Source of the DNA: JBOFFC01 sp051648405
GTDB lineage: Bacteria > Planctomycetota > Planctomycetia > Pirellulales > Lacipirellulaceae
Direction of reading: 5' to 3'
Assembly (NCBI GenBank): GCA_051648405.1
Contig: JBOFFC010000179.1
Coordinates: 7,781 to 71,780 of the forward strand
Length of the DNA: 64,000 nucleotides
Shown: piece after piece, positions 18,872 through 28,693 of the stretch
How the letters are laid out: every line of letters begins with the position of its first letter
How positions within the stretch are numbered: the stretch's first letter is position 1
Translations under genes and position numbers: made by a program
The notes under the pieces: model-generated
The model's input: only the letters and a program-made list of their open reading frames with translations
What the model was told of the DNA's origin: nothing
The model's database searches: none

Positions 18872-19450
18872 TTACGCAGGACTCGACGCCACGATCACCT
18901 GCGCGGGGCGAACGACGCGGTCGTGGAGTTGGTAGCCCCCCTGGGCGACTAGCATCACGGTCCCGGCGGGGTGATCCGCCGAGGGCTGTTGCAAGATTGC
19001 CTGGTGCAGATGGGGGTCGAACGGTGCGCCAGCCGCCTCGATCGGCTTGCACCCGCTCCGTTCGAGCACCGACGCGAGCTGCTGCCGAACGAGCCGGAAA
19101 CCCTCGAGCAGCGTCGTCGGGTCGGGGGACTTCTCGGCCGCGTCGATCGCGCGGTCGATGTTGTCGATGGCCGGCAGCAGGTCGCGGATCACGTCCAGCG
19201 GGGCGTAACGGCGCTGCTCGTTGAGCTCGCGGGCGGTCCGCGCTAGGACGTTTTGAAGCTCGGCTTGCAGGCGGAGCGAGCGGTCGCGTTCGGCGGCGAG
19301 CTGGTCGTCGGCCGAGGGGGCGTCGGAGCCGGCTTGGGGCTCGAAAACGATCGTCTCGTCCAGTTCGCCGGCGAACGAACCGTCGGCGAAAGCGTTGTCG
19401 TCGAGCGCCTCGTCTTCGCGGCCGGTCTCGAGGGTTGGGTCGTGCGGCAT
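18872..19450 (-). CDS. grpE: Nucleotide exchange factor GrpE
   Basis: Releases ADP from DnaK in the Hsp70 cycle. A 192-residue protein from the ATG at 19450, chosen because GAGGAG sits at optimal spacing before it and overlaps the dnaJ stop region. Order: an acidic N-terminal tail; a long helix (DDQLAAERDRSLRLQAELQNVLARTARELNE); PLDVIRDLLPAIDNIDRAI; then the C-terminal beta-wing with GAPFDPHLHQAI and GTVMLVAQGGYQLHDRVVRPAQVIVA, the GrpE signature. The gene begins 8 bp after dnaJ, so the two are co-transcribed. No dnaK lies in the window. Confidence 0.95.
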   Translation of the reverse strand: MPHDPTLETGREDEALDDNAFADGSFAGELDETIVFEPQAGSDAPSADDQLAAERDRSLRLQAELQNVLARTARELNEQRRYAPLDVIRDLLPAIDNIDRAIDAAEKSPDPTTLLEGFRLVRQQLASVLERSGCKPIEAAGAPFDPHLHQAILQQPSADHPAGTVMLVAQGGYQLHDRVVRPAQVIVASSPA

Positions 19451-19457
19451 GGGTCGG

Positions 19458-20636
19458 TCACTCCTCACGCTTGGTGTTGGCGCTCGTCTGGCCGTTATGG
19501 TGATTGGTCGCTTCCGCCTCGTCTTGCCCGGTGAAGTACGAGCGGAGCTGACTGAAGAAGCTCTTTCGCTCGGGGGCGACGTGCGTGTGTTCGAGCTCCG
19601 CGAGCTCGCGGAGTAACTTCTCTTCGGCCGCAGCGAGCTTCTTGGGAACCTCGATTGTCACCTGCACGAGCAGGTCCCCCAAGCCGTGGCGGCGTGGGTC
19701 GGGCATCCCTTTCCCGGCGAGCTTGAAGACGTCTCCCGACTGCGTGCCGCGCGGCAGCGCGACCTCGCCCCGGCCGTCGAGCGTCGGGACCTCGATGCTG
19801 GCGCCCAGCGCGGCCTGCGTGTAGGTGATCGGCACGCGACACACGAGGTGTTGCCCCTGCCGCTCGAAGAGTGGGTGCGCCTGCACCGCGATGAAGCAGT
19901 AACAGTCGCCGGGGGGACCGCCACCGGGGCTCGGCTCCCCCTGGCCCGGGATCCGTACACGGGTCCCTTCATCGACGCCGGCCGGAATACGGACCTCCGT
20001 CTTCACGGTCCGCAGCCGGCGCCCTTGCCCGCGGCACTCGCGACAGGGGCTCTTCACGGTCGAACCGGCGCCGTGGCACGCGGGGCAAGTGGTTTGCATT
20101 CGCACGATGCCGGCCGACTGGATCACGCGCCCGTGGCCGCCGCAGTAGCCGCACGTCTCACGGTTGCTGCCCGGCGCCGCGCCGGAGCCGGCGCAGTCGT
20201 CACACGACTCGTGCCGCTGGTACTCGACCGACTTCGTGGCGCCCTTCGCCGCTTCGTGCAGCGTGAGGGTAACGTCGCAGCGCACGTCGCGGCCGGCCCG
20301 GGCCCGCCCTCGCCCCGCCCCGCCGCCGAACAGGTCGCCGAAGATGTCGCCGAACGCCGAAAAGATGTCCTCGACGTCGGAGAAACCGCCGCGGCCACCG
20401 GCCTGGCCGTTCAGGCCGGCGTGACCGAGTCGGTCGTAGCGCGAGCGCTTCTCGGCGTCGTTCAGGACCTCGAACGCCTCAGCCGCCTCCTTGAAGCGGG
20501 CGATGGCCTCGTCGTCCCCCGGGTTCTTGTCGGGGTGGTACTTGATCGCTAGGCGACGGTACGAAATCGCGATCTCGTCGCCCGACGCCGAGCGAGAGAC
20601 CCCCAGGACTTCGTAGTAGTCACGCTGCGTGGGCAT
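19458..20636 (-). CDS. dnaJ: Chaperone DnaJ
   Basis: Hsp40 co-chaperone that delivers substrates to DnaK and stimulates its ATPase. A 392-residue type I DnaJ: J domain (1-75) with IKYHPDKNPGDDEA holding HPD; Gly/Phe-poor linker (GGRGGFSDVEDIFSAFGDIFGDLFGGG); four zinc repeats CDDCAGSG, CGYCGGHG, CPACHGAG and CRECRGQG (about 140-205); then the C-terminal substrate domains. All eight zinc cysteines are present. The order dnaJ then grpE, downstream of two groEL genes, is a planctomycete-style arrangement; E. coli has dnaK-dnaJ. Confidence 0.96.
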   Translation of the reverse strand: MPTQRDYYEVLGVSRSASGDEIAISYRRLAIKYHPDKNPGDDEAIARFKEAAEAFEVLNDAEKRSRYDRLGHAGLNGQAGGRGGFSDVEDIFSAFGDIFGDLFGGGAGRGRARAGRDVRCDVTLTLHEAAKGATKSVEYQRHESCDDCAGSGAAPGSNRETCGYCGGHGRVIQSAGIVRMQTTCPACHGAGSTVKSPCRECRGQGRRLRTVKTEVRIPAGVDEGTRVRIPGQGEPSPGGGPPGDCYCFIAVQAHPLFERQGQHLVCRVPITYTQAALGASIEVPTLDGRGEVALPRGTQSGDVFKLAGKGMPDPRRHGLGDLLVQVTIEVPKKLAAAEEKLLRELAELEHTHVAPERKSFFSQLRSYFTGQDEAEATNHHNGQTSANTKREE

Positions 20637-20656
20637 CGAATCGACTTACGGCGAAA

Positions 20657-20728
20657 GGGAACCACAGATGAACGCGGATGAACGCAGATGAGGAAATCCG
20701 TGTTGATCCGTGCTCATCTGTGGTTCCC
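20657..20728. repeat. ACCACAGATG-type palindromic repeat, copy a
   Basis: Perfect 15-bp arms GGGAACCACAGATGA at the left and the complement at the right enclose shorter GAACGCGGATG / GAACGCAGATG repeats. Related copies lie at 61847-61923 and 62589-62670. It sits in the groEL2-dnaJ junction of the minus-strand gene series, so the transcript would carry a long hairpin there. Confidence 0.85.
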
Positions 20729-20808
20729 CTGCTTCCTGTTCAGCAAACCGGGCCACACGCCTTGCTTGGCGGTGGCCCGGTGGGAATTGCTATCTTTCGG
20801 ACGCCGGC

Positions 20809-22428
20809 TCAGCGGACGCTGCCGGCGACGCCCTTCTTGTCCTGGTCCTTGGCGTCGTAATTCGTGACGAGCGCCTCGGTCGTCAGCATCAGACCGGCGA
20901 TGCTCGCGGCGTTCGTGAGGGCCGTCTTCACTACCTTCGCGGGGTCGATGATCCCCGCCTTGAACATATCGACGTACTGGCCGGCGTTGGCGTCGTAGCC
21001 GATGTTCTTTCCCTTTTGCGCGACTTCGTCGGCGATCACGCTCCCGGCCAGGCCGCCGTTCTGGGCAATCTGCTTCAGCGGTGCGTCGAGCACACCCAGG
21101 ATGATGTTGACGCCGATCTTCTCGTCCCCCTTGGCTGACGAACGAGCGGCCTCGACGGCCTCCTTGCAGCGGAGTAGCGCCACACCGCCACCGGGGAGGA
21201 CCCCTTCTTCGACGGCCGCACGCGTGGCGTGCAGCGCGTCCTCGACGCGGGCCTTCTTCTGCTTCATGTCGGCCTCGCTCGAAGCGCCGACCGAGACGAT
21301 CGCCACGCCCCCGGTGAGCTTGGCGAGCCGCTCCTGGAGCTTCTCCTTATCGTAGTCGCTGGTCGAGGTCTCGATCGTCTTGCGGATTTGCTCGATCCGC
21401 TTCTGGACCTCGGCGTTCTTGCCGGCGCCCTGGACGAGCGTCGTCGCCTCCTTCGAGACGGTCACCTTCTTTGCGCGGCCGAGGTGCTCGAGCGTGACGT
21501 TCTCGAGCTTGATCCCCAGGTCCTCGCTGATCAGCGTCCCCCCCGTCAGCGTGGCGATGTCGCCGAGCATCGCCTTGCGGCGGTCGCCGAAGCCGGGCGC
21601 CTTGACGGCGGCCACGTTCAGGACGCCGCGGAGCTTGTTCACGACCAACGCGGCGAGGGCTTCTCCCTCGACGTCCTCGGCGATGATCAGCATCGGCTTG
21701 CCCTTCTGGCTCACCGCTTCGAGCACCGGGAGCAAGTCGCGGAGGCTCGCGATCTTCTTCTCGTGGATCAGCAGGTAGGCGTCGTCGAGCGAGCACTCCA
21801 TCGTCTTGCTGTCGTTGATGAAGTACGGCGACAGGTAGCCCTTGTCGAACTGCATCCCCTCGACGAACTCGAGGGTCGTGTCCATGGACTTGCCTTCTTC
21901 GACGGTGATGACGCCGTCCTTGCCGACCTTCTCCATCGCGTCGGCGAGCAAGTCGCCGATCACGCGGTCGTTGTTGGCGCTGATCGAGCCGACCTGGGCG
22001 ATTTCTTCCTTGGAGCTGACCTTCTTCGCGATTGAATCGAGGAACGCGCAAGCGGCGGCGGCGCCCTTCTCGATCCCGCGGCGGACAGCGGTCGGGTTGC
22101 TGCCGGCCACGATGTTGCGGGCGCCCTCCTTGAGGATCGCACGGGCCAGGACCGTGGCGGTCGTCGTGCCGTCGCCCGCGAACTTGCTCGTCTTGTCGGC
22201 CACCTCGTGGACGAGCTTGGCGCCCATGTTCTCGAACGGGTCCTCGAGCTCGATCTCCTTCGAGACCGTCACGCCGTCCTTGGTGACCGTCGGGCCGCCG
22301 AACGACTTGTTGATGATCACGTTGCGGCCGGTGGGGCCCATGGTGACGGCCACCGCGTCCGCGAGCTTATCGACGCCGGCGATCATCTTCGCACGGGCGG
22401 CGTCGTCGAACATCAACTGTTTGGCCAT
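20809..22428 (-). CDS. groL: Chaperonin GroEL, paralogue 2 (no GGM tail)
   Basis: A 539-residue 60-kDa chaperonin starting MAKQLMFDDAARAKMIAGVD with a clear TAGGAG ribosome site. ATP-binding segments GPTGRNV, KDGVTVSKEI and GDGTTTATVLA are intact, as are the apical YLSPYFIND and hinge AAVEEGVLPGGGVALLR. The C-terminus ends NYDAKDQDKKGVAGSVR and lacks the flexible Gly-Gly-Met repeat of housekeeping GroELs. It lies downstream of groES. Whether it assembles with GroES or acts on its own substrate set cannot be told. Confidence 0.95.
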   Translation of the reverse strand: MAKQLMFDDAARAKMIAGVDKLADAVAVTMGPTGRNVIINKSFGGPTVTKDGVTVSKEIELEDPFENMGAKLVHEVADKTSKFAGDGTTTATVLARAILKEGARNIVAGSNPTAVRRGIEKGAAAACAFLDSIAKKVSSKEEIAQVGSISANNDRVIGDLLADAMEKVGKDGVITVEEGKSMDTTLEFVEGMQFDKGYLSPYFINDSKTMECSLDDAYLLIHEKKIASLRDLLPVLEAVSQKGKPMLIIAEDVEGEALAALVVNKLRGVLNVAAVKAPGFGDRRKAMLGDIATLTGGTLISEDLGIKLENVTLEHLGRAKKVTVSKEATTLVQGAGKNAEVQKRIEQIRKTIETSTSDYDKEKLQERLAKLTGGVAIVSVGASSEADMKQKKARVEDALHATRAAVEEGVLPGGGVALLRCKEAVEAARSSAKGDEKIGVNIILGVLDAPLKQIAQNGGLAGSVIADEVAQKGKNIGYDANAGQYVDMFKAGIIDPAKVVKTALTNAASIAGLMLTTEALVTNYDAKDQDKKGVAGSVR

Positions 22429-22469
22429 GAAAGGCTCCTACTTGGTACTAGCCGTGCCAGGCTGGTGTG

Positions 22470-22650
22470 CAGAGAGATGTTAGATGACAGACGATAGATG
22501 CTAGGAAACAGATGGTAGACGTTCGATGCAGATGCTAGAGCCGAGGCGAAGCCGTGAACTCAGGCGAAGCCGCGAACTCATTCGCCGGCCCCCCTCTGAC
22601 TCGCAAACCCTTACATCTATTCTCTGCCATCTATCATCAAACCTCTATCA
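22470..22650. repeat. Degenerate AGATG-rich inverted repeat between groES and groEL2
   Basis: The left part has repeated AGATG/TAGATG words (22475-22545) and the right part the complementary CATCTAT words (22612-22645), with two diverged copies of a GGCGAAGCCG-GAACTCA unit between. The halves form a long imperfect palindrome. It fills most of the 230-bp gap inside the chaperonin gene series, leaving only the groEL2 ribosome site outside it. Confidence 0.6.
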
Positions 22651-22658
22651 TCTCCCCG

Positions 22659-22961
22659 TCAGCCCGTGACCTTCGCCAGGATGTCGGATTCGCGAAGGAT
22701 CTTGTACTCGTCGCCATCGACTTCGACCTCCGAGCCGCCGTACTTGCCGTAGATCACTTCGTCGCCGACCTTGACCGACAGCTCGCCGCGGGCGCCGCTG
22801 TCGAGCAGCTTGCCGATGCCGACCGCTACGACCTTGCCGCGCTGCGGCTTCTCGCGCGCCGCGTCCGGCAGCACGATCCCCCCGGCGGTCATCTCTTCGG
22901 CCTCAAGCGGCGCAACAACAACCCGGTCGTCGAGCGGCCGGAGCGTGATCTTCTTGCCCAT
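22659..22961 (-). CDS. groS: Co-chaperonin GroES
   Basis: A 100-residue heptameric lid of the chaperonin. KKITLRPLDDRVVVAPLEAE at the N-terminus, the mobile loop around EEMTAGGIVLPD (residues 20-34), and GDEVIYGKYGGSEVEVDGDEYKILRESDILA at the end are standard. It is placed between two groEL genes (79 bp after groEL1, 230 bp before groEL2), so it could serve either or both. Confidence 0.96.
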   Translation of the reverse strand: MGKKITLRPLDDRVVVAPLEAEEMTAGGIVLPDAAREKPQRGKVVAVGIGKLLDSGARGELSVKVGDEVIYGKYGGSEVEVDGDEYKILRESDILAKVTG

Positions 22962-23040
22962 TGGTGAATTCCTGCGTTTGGTTATGAGTTGGTCGCTTCG
23001 GTGAAGCGGGTGTATTGATCCTCGTGGCCGCTCGCGCCGC

Positions 23041-24708
23041 TTACATCATCCCCGGCATGCCGCCCATGCCACCCATACCCCCCATCCCGTGGTCGTGGTG
23101 GTGGCCGCCGGCGGGCTCCTCTTCTTCCTTGGGGATCTCGGTGATCAGCGAGTCGGTCGTGAGCAGCAAGGCCGCGACACTCGCCGCGTTCTGCAGCGCG
23201 GTGCGGACCACCTTGGCGGGGTCGATGACTCCCGCCGCGACAAGGTCAACGTACTCGTCCTTGTCGGCGTTGTAGCCCTCGGTCTTCCCCTTGAGCTGGC
23301 GGACGCGGTTAACGACCACGTCGCCATCGACCCCCGCGTTGTCGGCGATGCAGGCGAGCGGGTAGCTGAGGACGTTCCGCACGATCTGGGCGCCGAGCTT
23401 CTCGTCCCCTTCGAGGTCGAGCTTGTCGAGCGCCTTCTCGGCCCGCAGCAGAGCGACGCCGCCACCGGGGACGATCCCCTCCTCGAGGGCCGCGTGGGTC
23501 GCGGCGCGGGCGTCGTCGAACAAGTCCTTGCGTTCCTTCATCTCCGACTCGGTCGAGGCGCCAACCTTGATCTGCGCCACGCCGCCGGCCAGCTTCGCGA
23601 GCCGCTCTTGAAGCTTCTCACGGTCATAGTCCGAGTCGGTGTTCTCGATCTCAGCCCGGATCTGATCGGCGCGGCCCTTGATCGCTTCCTTGGCGCCCCC
23701 ACCCCCAACGATCGTCGTGTTGTTGCCCGAGATGATGACCTTCTTCGCCTTGCCGAGGTCCGACAGTTGGACCGCGTCGAGCTTGATCCCCAGGTCCTTG
23801 AAGATCGCCGACGCCCCGGTGAGGGTCGCGATGTCGCCGAGCATCGCCTTCCGACGGTCTCCGTAGCCGGGGGCCTTCACGGCGCAGACACTGACGATGC
23901 CACGCATCTTGTTGACAACCAAGGTCGCAAGGGCCTCGCCATCGACGTCCTCGGCGATGATCAACAGCGGCTTACCCGACTTGCTGACCGCTTCGAGCAG
24001 CGGCACGAGCGCCTTGGCGTTCGAGACCTTCTCTTCGTAGACGAGGACTTGGCACCCCTCGAGCACGACTTCCATGTCGTCTTCGTTCGTGACGAAGTGG
24101 GGCGACAAGTAACCGCGGTCGAACTGCATCCCTTCGACGACCTCGACGGTCGTCTCCGAGCCGCGGCCCTCTTCGACCGTGATGACGCCGTCCTTGCCGA
24201 CCTTTGCGAACGCGTCGGCGAGGACCGAACCGATCGACGGGTCGTTGTTGCCGGCGATCGTGGCGATGTGCTGCAGCGCCTTCTTGTCACTAACCTGGAT
24301 CGGGTCGGCGGCCTTGAGGATCGCGGCGTTCACGGCGGCGACCCCCTTGTGGATCCCGCGGCTGAGGGCCATGGCGTCCGCCCCGGCGGCGAGCATCTTG
24401 AGCCCCTCGCGGAAGATCCCCTCGGCGAGCACCGTCGCGGTCGTCGTGCCGTCGCCGGCGACGTCGTTGGTCTTGCTGGCCGCTTCCTTAACGAGCTGGG
24501 CGCCGAGGTTCTCGTAGGGGTCGCTCAGGTCGATGTCCTCGGCGACGGTGACGCCGTCCTTGGTGACTTTCGGCGAGCCCCAGCCCTTGTCGAGGACCGC
24601 GTTTCGGCCGCGCGGGCCCAGGGTGCTCTTCACGGCGCGGGCCAGCTTCGCGACCCCGGCCGCGAGCGAGCGGCGGGCGTCGTCCTCGAATACCATCTGC
24701 TTTGCCAC
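23041..24708 (-). CDS. groL: Chaperonin GroEL, paralogue 1 (His/Met/Gly tail)
   Basis: A 555-residue chaperonin. The GTG at 24708 (MAKQMVFEDDARRSLAAG) is chosen because it matches the GroEL start and has AGGAA 7 bp upstream; longer frames are not family-like. ATP motifs GPRGRNAV, KDGVTVAEDI and GDGTTTATVLAEG are present. The C-terminus is HHHDHGMGGMGGMGG plus MPGMM, combining the usual GGM tail with a histidine cluster. It leads the series groEL1-groES-groEL2. No CIRCE element (TTAGCACTC-N9-GAGTGCTAA) is seen upstream and no clear heat-shock promoter could be fixed. Confidence 0.95.
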   Translation of the reverse strand: MAKQMVFEDDARRSLAAGVAKLARAVKSTLGPRGRNAVLDKGWGSPKVTKDGVTVAEDIDLSDPYENLGAQLVKEAASKTNDVAGDGTTTATVLAEGIFREGLKMLAAGADAMALSRGIHKGVAAVNAAILKAADPIQVSDKKALQHIATIAGNNDPSIGSVLADAFAKVGKDGVITVEEGRGSETTVEVVEGMQFDRGYLSPHFVTNEDDMEVVLEGCQVLVYEEKVSNAKALVPLLEAVSKSGKPLLIIAEDVDGEALATLVVNKMRGIVSVCAVKAPGYGDRRKAMLGDIATLTGASAIFKDLGIKLDAVQLSDLGKAKKVIISGNNTTIVGGGGAKEAIKGRADQIRAEIENTDSDYDREKLQERLAKLAGGVAQIKVGASTESEMKERKDLFDDARAATHAALEEGIVPGGGVALLRAEKALDKLDLEGDEKLGAQIVRNVLSYPLACIADNAGVDGDVVVNRVRQLKGKTEGYNADKDEYVDLVAAGVIDPAKVVRTALQNAASVAALLLTTDSLITEIPKEEEEPAGGHHHDHGMGGMGGMGGMPGMM

Positions 24709-25177
24709 GGAAATTCCTGCGGTGCGGGGCCCTGCGAGCGGGCGGGTTGCGGGGTCGGTGTGCGCCGTGATGTACGGGGCGGCTGTGGAGGTTGGGAGCG
24801 GTCGCCGCCTAAAGGCCGTCGCCACCCCCGCAGGAATGGCAGGCGGACCGGCTCCGCTCTGCAGAGAGCAACTGCCGTGCCAGCCCTCGCACGGGCCGCC
24901 CTCGACCCAATCCGGCCGTGGCGAGGTCGGCAATCCGACGCGATTCGTCCTGCTTCGCCCCACGTCGAGCCTAAAGTTGCGCCGGGCGAAATGGCCCCGA
25001 CCCCACGCTCTTGCCCTGCCAATTTGGCGCCCCCCGAACCGGACTCGAACGAGCCACGGACCGGCGCCCATCCGCCCCAAAGGTGGCGTAGCGAAGAACC
25101 TCCCGATACGTTTCGATTGCAGCGGTCAGAGCGCCGCTTTCCCACGAATCTCCCAGCAATCCGCACGAGGCCGACCG
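24709..25177. other. Divergent intergenic region, groEL1/HbpS-like gene
   Basis: A 469-bp spacer that must hold promoters for groEL1 (minus) and the HbpS/GlcG-like gene (plus). I see no CIRCE, no confident -35/-10 pair and no repeat. A short stretch at about 25025-25060 resembles a tRNA T-arm read on the minus strand but does not fold as one. Confidence 0.45.
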
Positions 25178-25591
25178 ATGCCCGCAGCCGTTGGAATCTC
25201 CCTCGAACAAGCACAAGTGGCCGTCGCCGCGGCGCTCGCCAAGAGCCGCGAACTAGGGCTCGCCATGAACATCGCCATCGTCGATGCGGGCGCTAACCTG
25301 ACGGCGTTCGCCCGCATGGACGGGGCGTGGCTCGGCTCGGTCGACATCGCGCAGAAGAAGGCCCGCACGGCCCGCTACTTCGACATGCCGACCGGCGTGA
25401 TCGGCAGCCTCTCGCAGCCGGGGGGCTCGCTCTACAACATCGAGCACAGCAACGGCGGCCTGATCACGTTCCCCGGGGGCGTGCCCCTCAAGAACGCGGC
25501 CGGCGACGTGATCGGCGCGATCGGCGTGTCGGGCTCGACGGTCGAGAACGACCACGCCGTCGCTGAGGCAGGCGCCACGGCGATCAACTGA
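25178..25591 (+). CDS. GlcG/HbpS family protein
   Basis: A 137-residue protein starting MPAAVGISLEQAQVAVAAAL. The family (DUF336) shows AIVDAGANLTAFARMDGAW, the KKARTARYFDMPTGVIG segment, ITFPGGVPLKNAAGDVIGAIGVSG and the final DHAVAEAGATAI. Members include HbpS, an extracellular heme-binding protein, and GlcG of glycolate loci. Here there is no signal peptide and no glycolate or heme gene nearby, so the ligand is unknown. It is followed by a strong terminator and is monocistronic. Confidence 0.88.
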   Translation: MPAAVGISLEQAQVAVAAALAKSRELGLAMNIAIVDAGANLTAFARMDGAWLGSVDIAQKKARTARYFDMPTGVIGSLSQPGGSLYNIEHSNGGLITFPGGVPLKNAAGDVIGAIGVSGSTVENDHAVAEAGATAIN

Positions 25592-25620
25592 CCTGAACCG
25601 TGACCGAAACCGTATAAGCA

Positions 25621-25658
25621 AACCCCGCGGCGCTTCGAGCGTCGCGGGGTTATTTTTT
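25621..25658 (+). terminator. Terminator of the HbpS/GlcG-like gene
   Basis: A 13-bp stem AACCCCGCGGCGC / GCGTCGCGGGGTT (one G-T pair), loop TTCGA, followed by TATTTTTT. Located 30 bp after the stop codon. Confidence 0.9.
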
Positions 25659-25703
25659 AATGCGCGGCGCAAGGCGGGACTGCGAAAGCGCACCGAGCGC
25701 GCA

Positions 25704-25740
25704 CAAAAAAACCCTGCGTCGGGCGAACCCGACGCAGGGT
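25704..25740 (-). terminator. Intrinsic terminator of the solitary 16S rRNA gene
   Basis: On the minus strand a perfect 13-bp stem (25728-25740 with 25711-25723, loop TTCG) is followed by a run of T residues (A-run at 25704-25710 on plus). It lies about 125 bp after the mature 16S 3' end, leaving no room for 23S, 5S or tRNA in the same transcript. Confidence 0.9.
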
Positions 25741-25748
25741 CTATCTAA

Positions 25749-25762
25749 ACAATTTGGTGAGT
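25749..25762 (-). other. 3' strand of the pre-16S processing stem
   Basis: The 14 bp ACAATTTGGTGAGT (plus strand) are exactly complementary to ACTCACCAAATTGT at 27635-27648. The two bracket the 16S gene and would pair in the precursor transcript, as RNase III processing stems do. Confidence 0.7.
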
Positions 25763-25857
25763 TGCCCGCGCTGTTTCCAGCAACGGGCCGACCACTTCTA
25801 GCTAAACCAAGTCCGTTCCCATGTCAGTCGTTCGCCGAAGCGAACGACCGTCTAAGT

Positions 25858-27397
<1,540 letters not shown>

Positions 27398-27797
27398 ATG
27401 TATGCATGACTGCCAGCCGGGCGAACCCATCGGCAGTTTCTGAACACGCTTCGAAGTAGCTCTTAGCTTGGCTACTGGCAACCGGTCTAGTTGCCATCCT
27501 CTGTTGGTCTGGTTCGCAGAGAAAGCCGCCGCCAAGACGACTCTCCGGCAAGCCGGCAAGGCGCTTAAACGAACGACCATCCCCACTCACCAATCCTGTA
27601 ATAAATACAGTCTTGGCTTAACTAAAAGGAGGTCACTCACCAAATTGTCAAAGATCGCTGCGAGCCCTTCACTATTCCCGAAGTCCGCTGGGCGGTCAAG
27701 GGGCTAGTCGAAGTTTTTCTCGCCGACTCCGGGTCACCCCCGGAATCCGCTCCCCAAGGCCCCAGAGCCTGCTAGCAGCAGCCTCCGTTGCGTCGGG
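27398..27797 (-). other. Leader of the 16S transcript
   Basis: About 400 bp between the candidate promoter and the mature 5' end, with no protein frame that looks real. It holds the 5' strand of the processing stem (27635-27648) and several local hairpins, such as GATGGGTTCGCCC near 27420-27435. No tRNA fold was found. Confidence 0.6.
27635..27648 (-). other. 5' strand of the pre-16S processing stem
   Basis: ACTCACCAAATTGT pairs over 14 bp with 25749-25762 across the 16S gene. A TTGACA read on the minus strand (27646-27651) overlaps it; if that hexamer were the rRNA -35 box this strand would not be transcribed, so the upstream promoter is preferred. Confidence 0.7.
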
Positions 27798-27803
27798 ACG
27801 GGA

Positions 27804-27831
27804 ATCCTAACAATCGACCGCCGGGCGTCAA
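27804..27831 (-). promoter_or_regulatory. Candidate rRNA promoter
   Basis: On the minus strand TTGACG (27826-27831) and TAGGAT (27804-27809) with a 16-bp spacer. The start would fall near 27797, about 400 bp before mature 16S, upstream of the processing stem. Other TTGAAA/TTGACC hexamers nearby might form tandem promoters. Confidence 0.5.
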
Positions 27832-28072
27832 TGACCCCCCCTCAAAAGATTGCGATTCGCCAAGTTTTCAAGGGGTTTCCGCGAAGCGGCGCCGTCTACG
27901 GGGACTCCAGCGGCCCCCCGATTTGCTCTCTCCCGGCGCCGGGAATCCCGCCGAGGACCTCGCCGGGCTATCCTGAGAGGCCAGTGCGAGGGGGGGTCCC
28001 CGCTCACCCCGGCCACGGCGGCGAACTTCGATGCGGGCGCCCTTCAACGCGGGAAAAATGGGAGTTTCGAGC

Positions 28073-28501
28073 ATGACTTGCCGCGGCGTACGGGGGGCGA
28101 CCACCGTCCAGAACAACTCGCGCGAGGAGATCCTCGAGGCGACCCGCCAACTGCTGGCCCTCGTGGTTCGGCGCAACGGCATCGACAAGCTCGACGTGGC
28201 GAGCGCGATCTTCACCGTCACGAAGGACCTCGACGCCGAGTTCCCCGCCCTCGCCGCCCGGCAGCTCGGCTGGACCGACGTGCCGCTGCTGTGCGGCTAC
28301 GAGGTGCACGTCCCCGGGTCGCTCGACCGGTGCATCCGAGTGCTTTTGCACTGGAACACCCCGAAGGTCCAGTCGGCGATCGTCCACGTCTACGAACGGG
28401 AGGCGGTGCGACTCCGCCCCGACCTCACGAAGCTGCCGCCGGTCGATTTGGCCGAGCTCGAGTCGTGGATCAACGAGCAGATGGCCCCCTCCGATCGGTG
28501 A
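28073..28501 (+). CDS. aroH: Chorismate mutase, AroH type
   Basis: Rearranges chorismate to prephenate for Phe/Tyr synthesis. A 142-residue monofunctional enzyme of the Bacillus AroH trimer class. CRGVRGATTVQNNSREEILEAT matches the RGIRGATTVE start with catalytic Arg; FTVTKDLDAEFPALAARQLGW and VPGSLDRCIRVLLHWNT follow; HVYEREAVRLRPDL is the end signature. The ATG at 28073 is preferred over in-frame ATGs at 28031 and 28058 because GGAG is 8-9 bp ahead and the family begins here. Confidence 0.94.
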   Translation: MTCRGVRGATTVQNNSREEILEATRQLLALVVRRNGIDKLDVASAIFTVTKDLDAEFPALAARQLGWTDVPLLCGYEVHVPGSLDRCIRVLLHWNTPKVQSAIVHVYEREAVRLRPDLTKLPPVDLAELESWINEQMAPSDR

Positions 28502-28693
28502 GCGACAGCGCCCGGACGCGGACGCTCGAGTGGGTCCGCAGGGCCCCAGTCCGACCCCGCACAGCGAGTTCGCCCGCGGGGCTTGCGAGCGCGGCGGCAA
28601 TGGGGATACGCTACGGGGCTAAGGCCTCACTCGGGGCTTTCCGCACACACGTCGAGGCCCCCATCGGGCGCCTCACAAGAGGAGCTCGTCAGT

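Noticed and set aside
25020..25062. A tRNA 3'-end-like stretch (TTCGAGTCC) on the minus strand
   Set aside because: The T-stem does not pair and no acceptor partner lies at the right distance; at most a decayed fragment.
23089..25296. A 735-codon plus-strand frame across groEL1
   Set aside because: Antisense shadow; groEL1 on the minus strand is unmistakable.
27622..27651. TTGACA with TTTTAG on the minus strand as the rRNA promoter
   Set aside because: It overlaps the 5' half of the 14-bp processing stem, which must be transcribed; the -10 match is also poor.
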